A stretch of 64,000 bases of DNA, taken from NCBI RefSeq assembly GCF_000340215.1, contig NW_006921538.1, positions 248,001 through 312,000 on the forward strand. The letters run 5' to 3'. The notes under the pieces were generated by a model that did not search any database, had not been told where the DNA came from, and saw nothing but the letters and a program-made list of their open reading frames with translations. The translations under genes were made by a program, and so were the position numbers. Source of the DNA: Pseudocercospora fijiensis CIRAD86 (Eukaryota; Ascomycota; Dothideomycetes; Mycosphaerellales; Mycosphaerellaceae). Below are positions 57,001 to 64,000 of the stretch, piece after piece. The stretch's first letter is position 1. Every line of letters begins with the position of its first letter.

Positions 57001-57745
57001 ATTAATGTACTATATAGCGTAGACAACTAATAAATAGTCGTCTAGAAGAGCCCTCGGTACATTTCGTTAGTTAAGCTCGCAATTACGTATATAGTTATTA
57101 TATTGCTTGCGACTAGAGCCGTTAAATATAGTACAGTCCTTAAGTTTAGCATCCTTCTTTTAGATAGGTAGTAAAGAAGGTCCTACTATAGGTTTAGTAG
57201 TAGTCGTTAAGGCTTCCTAAAGGCGACGGAGCTCGAGGAGGTTATCCTTTAGCTACTATTCTTAACGTAGGGCAGTAAGCCTGTTTTAGGTAGCTTCTTA
57301 GAGTCTCCCTACTAGTTAGGGGCTAAAGGCTAGTTAGCTATATCGTCGATTAACAATGTTATTAAGTATATCGTTAATAGGCAATTCTAGGTCGTTACCT
57401 AGAATTATAGGTTCTTCGGTAGGCTTAGTAGTAGGCTCTTTAGTAGGTGCTTTAATAGGCACTTTAGTAGGCACTATGCTACTAGCGTTATTATTACTAG
57501 CGCTACTAGCGGTACCGCGGTTATTGTTTCGTAATAAACCGGCTATTATAAGGGGCGACACTAATAATATATTATTAGCCCCTAAAATGCGGATATAGCG
57601 GAATTAGTAGATATCGGTCTAGTACGATTAACTCGGTATAATAGGCTATATAGAAGGCCTTGCTTAATAATTAGTACGGTTGTTTTAATAGAGTAGTACG
57701 TATAGGTCCCGTTCTTCGGGCGTAATATATATAATAAGAGGAAAC
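51059..57745 (-). pseudogene. Ty3/Gypsy chromovirus gag-pol remnant
   Basis: Minus-strand polyprotein in usual order. Gag is at about 57561-56250, with a PTKV/PTKE repeat and a decayed zinc knuckle (CFNCNSTSYLLG, where His and the last Cys appear as Tyr). A protease region follows at about 56240-55640. Reverse transcriptase is at 55620-54720; its best-preserved part is open for 133 codons (55576-55175) with ELTILRKYLEENLANSRIRY, SIPILFVLKKDSSLRLYINY and DRYLLPLINETLDRLS. RNase H is at about 54700-54150 and integrase at about 53900-52900 (NATL, YLRSYINKNPEDWVNLL). A chromodomain-like end is at about 52560-52380 (VEEVLA; GKKEYLLR). Stop codons and Asp-to-Asn changes throughout show inactivation by C-to-T mutation. 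Confidence 0.85.
57720..57745 (-). other. conserved block at the 5' end of the Gypsy interior (candidate primer-binding site)
   Basis: GCCCGAAGAACGGGACC on the minus strand is shared with 62747-62763 in the plus-strand copy. Homology between the copies runs from here inward to gag and is lost outward. It has the position of a primer-binding site, but I cannot match it to a tRNA. Confidence 0.45.
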
Positions 57746-57926
57746 AAGGATCTCGAATAGTATACGAAAGTACTAAGTCGATAGACAATCTATCTAAGAG
57801 GAGCGCGAGGGAAGCGCGAAGGAAATAGTCCGGAGTGCTGACTAAGCGGATGCCAAGGCTTGGCGGATGCCTGAGGCATCTAGGGTCTTGTATATAAAGG
57901 CGCAGCTGCGGGCTATAATACTACCC
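57746..57926 (-). repeat. probable LTR of a second Gypsy family abutting the first copy
   Basis: Read on the minus strand it begins after an AAAGGGGGGGGGG polypurine-like tract (57926-57938) with TAGTATTATAGCCCGC, has a TATA-like TTTATATACAAG, and ends just before the conserved block of the first element. It does not resemble the LTR at 50860-51058 or 62453-62742. Confidence 0.45.
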
Positions 57927-57949
57927 CCCCCCCTTTAAAATCGCTATAG

Positions 57950-60130
57950 TCTCGTATAGTTACTTCCCTTATAGTTGCCGTAATACATCTCGTACGCAAC
58001 TTATACCCTCTTCTAACTTACGCGTATATTTAACGAGTCCTTTAATAAGTCTATTAACTAATCCGTAGTTCTATCGTAGCGCCTAGTTAACCTAGCCGGT
58101 ACCGCGTAACCTATCGGTATACCGATAGTATAGATCTCGTACCTCTTAAATAACAACTTATCTAGTAGCTATATTAACACGTAAAGCATCGTTTCGCTTA
58201 TCGGTTACCTACTTTATAAGAGCCGAAAACTTTCTAGTATTACGAGATCTATCTGCATTATTATGCTCTTAACTTATAGCTACTAATAGCGCCGGAGGCC
58301 CTAACCTATCCTAAGACTTACTAGGCTCTTAAATGCTATTATAAGTAGGAGGCGCTACTATACTAGTTGATAGTGCCGTCGTAGTAGTCTAACGAGGGAT
58401 TAAGATAGCGGTAGAGTTATTAAAGGCGGGCATACTAGGCGCTTTATCTACTTGCTAATTAGGCGGCATCTAGTAGCCGATCGGTTTAAACGCGGCAGGG
58501 TAGTTGTAATAAAAGTCTATAATAGAGGCAGACGTACCTTCGAGGTATATAGCAGGCTCCTAAGTTAGCCGTCTATAGCCTTACTATCTAACCTTGTATA
58601 TATATATAGGCGTTGCCTGCTTTATTCCGTACTCTTTTAGAAACTTCTTTATAGGTATACGTATCCCCGATGCTAGAACCTCTTCGACTTGCTATTCTTC
58701 CTTATCGTTAGAAGTCTTATTTATAGGTACTCGGATCGGTGTTTGCGATTCGCGCGGTAAGGGTTGTCCTAGTAGAGGGTTATTAGCGTACGGTCGTAGC
58801 AAAGATAAATAGAACACATCGTAGACCTCGATATCTTCTAGAAGCCGTATACGGTATACGTTATATAGAAGAACTTTAGAGATCTCGAAAGGTCCCTCGA
58901 ATTTGTAGTCTAGCTTCTTAGTAGGGCGGTCCGTGCTCTAATTCTTAGTACTTACGTATACTAGATCTCCTTTATAGTACTAGTATACGGGTACTAGCAG
59001 TCGGTAGACATTAGCGTTGTCCTCTTAAGTAGCTTACGATAAGCAGATGTTTTGCTATACAAACTTATAGATCTAATTTATACGTTAGCTAAATTAATTA
59101 GCGGCTTATACCTTTAATCGTTATAGTTAAGGCATAGCTTTAAGCGGGAGATTAGTATCTGCTAGTAGCTTACTCAAGTTAGGGTTGTTTCCGGTATTCG
59201 TAAAGAATAGGCTTACGCTAGTAGCTTCCGATATCTAATTGTTAAGGGCGAACTCGGCTAATAGAAGCCAATCTACCTAGTCATCCTATACGTATAAACA
59301 GAAGATGCGGAGATATTGTTCTATGCTCTTGTTTGTATTCTTAGACTGTCCGTTAGTCTCTAGGTAATAGGCTAATAAAAGCTTCTAGTCGCTTTTTAGG
59401 ATAGTATACAGTCTCTTCTAGAAGGCGGATACCTATTAGGAACCGCGATTAGAGACTATAGTACTAATAGGGCTATGCCTGCTATATATATATTTAACGT
59501 AGATATATACGATATACTCTGCCTTTATTAAGAGCATAGGAATTAAGTGTCTTTCTTTAGTAAAGCGATCTATTACCGTTAAGATATTCCTATATTTCTA
59601 GTAATTATACAAGCTCTTACTCTTAGGGAGTTCTACTACGAAGTCTATAGCAATGTCTTTCTACGGCTTATATAGTATAGGTAGCGATGCGAGGAGACCG
59701 CTATATGCCTAGTAAGTTAATTTCGCTACGTAGCATACTCGGTAGTTGCGGATATAGCGCTTAATAGTCTTCTATATCTGCGGCTAATAGAAGCGTCGAG
59801 AAATCATCTTATATATCTTTACAATGCTAGGGTAACCGGCTAATAGCGCATTATAGAAAGCGCGAAGTATGCGTATTCGTACCTTACTAGTTTCTTAAAC
59901 CTTAGGTAGGATAAACAAGCTCTTATCGCTATATTAGTTTAGCAACTAGATAAAGCTATCTTTTAGTATCGCTTTATTAGCATTAACTTTATTTAGGCGT
60001 AATAAAGGAACGTTACCCCCCTTCTTAATTTGCGCTATAGCTTCGGTTACCTTAGTATCCTAGTAGAGTACTTTAATGTTATCGTAGATACTGCTCTCTG
60101 CTATTATCGTAGCTAACTTTGCGTTAGACC
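57950..60130 (-). pseudogene. integrase and C-terminal pol remnant of a second Gypsy family
   Basis: The minus-strand frame shows integrase core sequence (TVIDRFTKERHLIPMLLIKA; YLETNGQSKNTNKSIEQYLR; LAEFALNN), then STDRPTKKLDYKFEGPFEIS and VLLYNVYRIRLLEDIEVYDV of the integrase C-terminal part. A chromodomain-like end follows (EVLASGIRIPIKKFLKEYGI). Many TAG codons interrupt it. The Gag/RT part is missing or lies in the unassigned stretch upstream, so this is a truncated or nested copy. Confidence 0.7.
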
Positions 60131-61145
60131 CCGTAGTAGTTCGGGTTAGTTTAGTTTGGTTTACTAAGCCGAAACTCTAGTTTAGTTTAGGTTGGTTTGC
60201 TAAGCAACTATATAAGTAGCTAGTTCGAACCATATAATTTATCGGTTTTTAAGAAGTATACGAATGTATACGTAGCTTTAAGCAAGCCCTTTATAAGACT
60301 TAGTAGTGTAGCCGGCAGCGTAGCCGGCATTTTTAGTCCTTAGTACTTATAGAATTTTCGAATCCTACTTAGGCTACGTAGTTGTATAAAGGTACTTATA
60401 TAACCTTAAATCTATAGACAATTAGCTAAGGGCACTAACTAATCAAAAGCATATATATATACATATAAGGCATTATAGTTCAGTTCGGAAACTGCACTCC
60501 TTAGGTATAAATTTCATCCTTTCGTTTACGGTTTAATTCCCTAACTGCTTAGTAGAATGTCTTTATCTAGATCTAGGTAGAACTTATCGATTTCCGTCGA
60601 AGCTCTCCGTAAGAAGTTTATATACTTTCCTACTAAACTATACTCTAACATTAAGTACTAGGATAGCTCCTCCCTCGATATCGGTACTATATACGAAATA
60701 GCTATAAGGTAGCTCTATAGGGCGTTCTACTAGTTACTCGCTATACTACGGCCGAATGCTAGTTCGTTCCTTAGAACTCTAGGTTATTTAGCAGATATTA
60801 AGGATAGGGCAGGCAGTGACTTCGTATTGTATAAGGAAGTAGAGGCTACTATAGAGGAGTCCTTTAACCTATAGAAGATAGTAAAAGATATAGAGGTAGC
60901 TATAGGTCTAGGTACCTAGTTGAATTTCTAGTAGGTAGAGTATAAGGATATTTAGTAGGAGTATTAGGTAGAGTTACGAAAGCAGGTATATAATATAGTC
61001 TAGAGAACAGGGATAATGCCTATAACTATAAGTATTAGGTTCTTTAATCTTCTTCCTTTTTTCCTTGTTTTCTTTTTCTAAAAATCTAAACTAATACAAA
61101 TTAACTAGAATGTCTATCTTCTTTTAGTTCTTTATAAGACCTAGC

Positions 61146-61194
61146 AGCGTAGCCGGCAGCGTAGCCGGCAACGTAGCCGGTAGCGTAGCCGGCC
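61146..61194 (+). repeat. tandem array of a 12-bp GCGTAGCCGGCA unit
   Basis: Four consecutive units (AGCGTAGCCGGC with small variation). Two units occur at about 60315-60335 in the same orientation and about three and a half at 61768-61812 in reverse. Confidence 0.8.
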
Positions 61195-61767
61195 TTTTAA
61201 CTCCTTAGTACTAACGGGATTTTCGAAGACTTCTATTCCGTACGGCTAATAAAGCATACTATACTATATATATATACTTAGAGAGTATTTAGAGCGCGGT
61301 ATACAGCGCCGTATAATAGCGGCTTATTTCGTATATAGAAAAGCTTATAGATAATACTACGAACATCCTTCCTACTAGAATATCTATCCTACCTAGTACC
61401 GTCTCGAATGTAGATATTCTAGCCTTTTAGAATCTAATCGAGTGCTTTGAAATTCTTGTCTATAATCGTTATACGCTTCGCGTAGATAGCTATAAGGTTG
61501 ACCGCTAAAATAGTATTAGTATAGTCCGAAAAGAGGTAGAAGAGAAATATATATTCGAAGATACGAACTAGGTAGGCTTCTATAGCCTCTTAAAGGGCGC
61601 CTATCGCGGAGGCTTAGAAGCGAAGGTCCGTTCTATAATCCTAGGCAATTTCGCGAATAAGTCGTTAGAAAGGAGCTTTACGGATTAGGAGCTTAGAACT
61701 CTTCTAATACTACCGAATCTAACGGAGGGCTACGGCTAAAGAAGGATTAGTAAAAAGACAGTAAGAA

Positions 61768-61812
61768 TGCCGGCTACGCTACCGGCTACGCTACCGGCTA
61801 CGCTGCTAGCTA
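61768..61812 (-). repeat. inverted copy of the 12-bp array
   Basis: GCCGGCTACGCTACCGGCTA repeated for three to four units, the reverse complement of the array at 61146-61194. On the plus strand it could encode PATL repeats. Confidence 0.8.
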
Positions 61813-62452
61813 TAAATAGGACTTACTTCCTAGGCGCTATCGACGCTTCGTACGATTACTACTAGTAGTAGAAGCGCTAGTTGTCGTCTTACGTAGAGCC
61901 TTACCCGCCGTTGTCTTACGCGGAGCCTTACTCGCGACGCCCTTTCTAGTACCGGAGCTAGCAGTAGTAGCAGTAGCCCTCTTACGTTAATATACTATAC
62001 TTGTTCTACTATTTCCGGTCTTGTTACGACCTATAGAAGCACTAGGTCCCTTCTTGCGAGGCGTCGTAGCTTAGTTAAGTAGACTCGCTATTATAAAAGT
62101 CGTCGAATTGAGGAAAAAAGTACGTTACGAAGGTATACGAAGGCGCGCGCGGAGCGAGGGTATTACGGAGGTAGTAGATATAGAGCGTAGAGGTATAGGT
62201 ATCGATACGAAGGTTAAATATAGCGGTAGTATCGCAGTATCGCTAGGCAATAGAGTAAGCTTCGCGTAAGCCTATATTATAGTAACGTTAGAGTAAGGAA
62301 AGAAGGTAGGTACGGCTAAAAAAGGTAGGCACGGCTAAAAAAGGCAGGTACGGCAGACTTTGAAATATAGCCGGTATATATAGCCGGTATAGTAATAGGC
62401 GAAAGCCTCCTTTTAATAAATAGCCGGCGTAATAATAGTATCCTACTATAGT

Positions 62453-62742
62453 TGTTAGGGCTAAAGAGGCTATACGTGATTGGTATATAACTAGGCTAAG
62501 TGAAGCTAGGGTCTTAGTGCCTTAGGCAGGGCTTGGCGCTTAGTAATAGGCTAACTTGCCTGCCTTCCTCCCTCTCCTCCTAGCTCCTTATCGAATACTA
62601 CCTGTACCTACTACTACCCTATCTACCTACTAATATACCCTTCTTATATAGTATTCGATCTACCCTTTAAGGGCAGCAGCTAGATAGTCCTTATTTTAAG
62701 CTTTTAGCGGTATAGCTACGAATAAGACTAATCTAACTATAT
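62453..62742 (+). repeat. 5' LTR of the plus-strand Gypsy copy
   Basis: Begins TGTTAGGGCTAAAGAGGC, a TG start as in most LTRs, and ends just before the conserved GCGCCCGAAGAACGGG block. The first ~200 bp match the reverse complement of 50860-51058. Length about 290 bp. Confidence 0.65.
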
Positions 62743-64000
62743 TGCGCCCGAAGAACGGGACCTATACGTACTATTCTATCGAAGCAACCGTACTAATTAT
62801 TAAGCGAGGCCTTCTATACGGCCTATTATACTAAGTTAATCGTACTAGACTAATATCTACTAATTCCGCTATATCCGCATCTTAGGGGCTAACAATATAT
62901 TATTAGTGCCGCCCCTTATAATAGCCGGTTTATTACGAAACAATAACCGTGCTACCGCTAGCAGCGCTAGCAACGACAATGCTAGTAGCATAGTACCTAC
63001 TAAAGTGCCTACTAAGGTACCTACTAGAGTACCTACTAAAGAGCCTACTACTAGGCCTACCGAAGAACCTATAATTCTAGGTAACGACCTAGAGTTGCCT
63101 ATTAACGACATTCTTAACAACATTGTTAATCGACGATATAGCTAACTAGCCTTTAGCCCTCAACTATTAGGGAGACTTTAAGAAGCTACTTAAAACAGGC
63201 TTACTGCCCTACGTTAAGAACAATAGCTAAAGGATAACCTCCTCGAGCTTCGCCGCCTTTAGGAAGACCCTACTACTACTAAACCAATAGCAGGGCCTTC
63301 TTTACTACCCGTTTTAGTCTAAAAGAAGGATGCTAAACTTAAGGACTGTACCGTGTTTAATAGCTCTAGTCGGAAGCAATACAATAATTATATTCGTAAC
63401 TGCGAGCTTAACTAGCGCAATGTACTAAGAGCGCTACTAGATAACTACTCATTAGTCGTCTACGCTATACAATACATTAATAGCGACCTAAAACGCACCT
63501 AGGATAACTACTTTAACTCCCTTACTAATTAGACCGCTATTTAGCAGCAAACCTATAAGACTATTATACTAGACACCCTTAGAAACCCTATACTAAGGCA
63601 ATAACATGCTTAGGACCTGTACCTTCGAGCTAAACAAAAGACTAATTAATCGGCTCGTTTATTCGAGGCCTATTTAAAGACCCTCGAGGATAACCTTCCG
63701 GCTAAGACTAATTCTATATAGATCTCGGAAATACGCCTAAAACTTAGATAGGAACTTATCCTCGAATTGGACCGTCGCCGTATATTCGAATAAGCTAACC
63801 TAATACGCATTTAATTTATAGTCGAAGTAGAAACAGCCGAACGAGCTGTCTAGCTCTAATAACGACTAGAATCGAGGATCCGGCTAGCTAGTACTAACCG
63901 CGGCAATCGTAGTAGCCGCGGAGGAAACTAAGGTTCCTACTATAACAACAATGCTAACAATAGGAATAGTAACAATAACCGTAGAAGAGGCCGTAGCCGT
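62743..64000 (+). pseudogene. gag remnant of a plus-strand Gypsy copy, truncated by the window end
   Basis: The plus-strand frame IIAGLLRNNNRATASSASND, with a PTKVPTKVPTRVPTKEPT repeat and LELPINDILNNIVNRRYS, is nearly identical to the gag of the minus-strand copy; it has one extra 12-bp/4-aa repeat unit. The capsid region continues with scattered TAG codons to an Arg/Asn/Ser-rich end (NRGNRSSRGGN; NNNRRRGRSR). The element is in opposite orientation to its relative at 51.1-57.7 kb and continues beyond the window. Confidence 0.8.

Larger units (their letters stand above)
60131..62452. repeat. unassigned degraded repeat with 12-bp motif arrays
   Basis: TA-rich with no recognised domain. A decayed plus-strand frame from 60561 (MSLSRSR-stop-NLSISVEALRKKF; ILRPNASSFLRTLGYLADIK) runs to about 61020. 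It is flanked by ~85-bp direct repeats at about 60294-60380 and 61130-61215. Tandem GCGTAGCCGGCA units occur at 60315-60335 and 61146-61194 and, inverted, at 61768-61812. Confidence 0.55.
50441..64000. repeat. 13.5-kb block of RIP-degraded retrotransposons, continues past the window
   Basis: TA-rich sequence with dense TAG/TAA in recognisable protein frames. It holds at least three Ty3/Gypsy remnants in two orientations plus an unassigned stretch. No intact gene. CpG dinucleotides remain common, so the mutation acted mainly on CpA/TpG. Confidence 0.9.

Noticed and set aside
60205..60225. tRNA T-loop-like GTTCGAACC
   Set aside because: No matching acceptor, D or anticodon arms could be folded around it, and it lies in degraded repeat DNA.
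1..64000. CRISPR arrays, operons, ribosome binding sites, rRNA genes
   Set aside because: The window is eukaryotic nuclear DNA; the tandem repeats seen are minisatellites without spacer structure, and no rRNA-like sequence was seen.

Overview
The window is nuclear DNA of a filamentous ascomycete (Pezizomycotina). Introns are short (about 49-80 nt, with one of 348 nt), genes are compact, and the gene set is typical of the group (PRP39, SVP26, BUD23, CYM1, taxilin, a Zn2Cys6 factor). Two large blocks are TA-rich and carry the CpA-to-TpA scars of repeat-induced point mutation (RIP). A dothideomycete is my guess from overall gene style; it is not proven here.

Layout. 1-490 is the edge of a degraded repeat. 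490-34.3 kb is gene-bearing euchromatin: formyltetrahydrofolate deformylase; a hypothetical spliced gene; a secreted unknown; PRP39; a coiled-coil protein with a C-terminal ubiquitin-like domain; a Rad60/Esc2-type protein with two SUMO-like domains; a CAP/PR-1 secreted protein; an FAD monooxygenase, MFS transporter and P450 set (17.9-22.9 kb); two small unknown ORFs in one frame separated by a single TAG; a small hypothetical ORF; taxilin; CYM1; and SVP26. 34.3-38.5 kb is a complete but mutated DNA transposon. It has 22-bp perfect terminal inverted repeats, a DDE_4 (PIF/Harbinger-like) transposase remnant, and a second convergent ORF remnant. It sits in the former short divergent promoter between SVP26 and BUD23. 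38.7-50.0 kb is again gene-bearing: BUD23, a SAM+PH protein, a Zn2Cys6 regulator and a conserved unknown. 50.4-64.0 kb is a nest of RIP-mutated Ty3/Gypsy chromovirus remnants. One nearly full minus-strand copy is at 51.06-57.74 kb. A second family's integrase end is at 57.95-60.1 kb. An uncharacterised repeat with 12-bp motif arrays is at 60.1-62.45 kb. The LTR and gag of a plus-strand relative of the first copy start at 62.45 kb and run off the window.

Working together. The FAD monooxygenase, transporter and P450 lie side by side, with only 13 bp between the stop codons of the last two. They look like a small oxidative/export module, but no backbone synthase is present. Most other genes are housekeeping: one-carbon metabolism, U1 snRNP, SUMO biology, mitochondrial presequence degradation, ER-Golgi transport and 18S rRNA methylation. 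All gene models were assembled by hand from reading frames, splice signals and phase agreement. No alignment or database search was run, and motif positions are approximate where marked 'about'.
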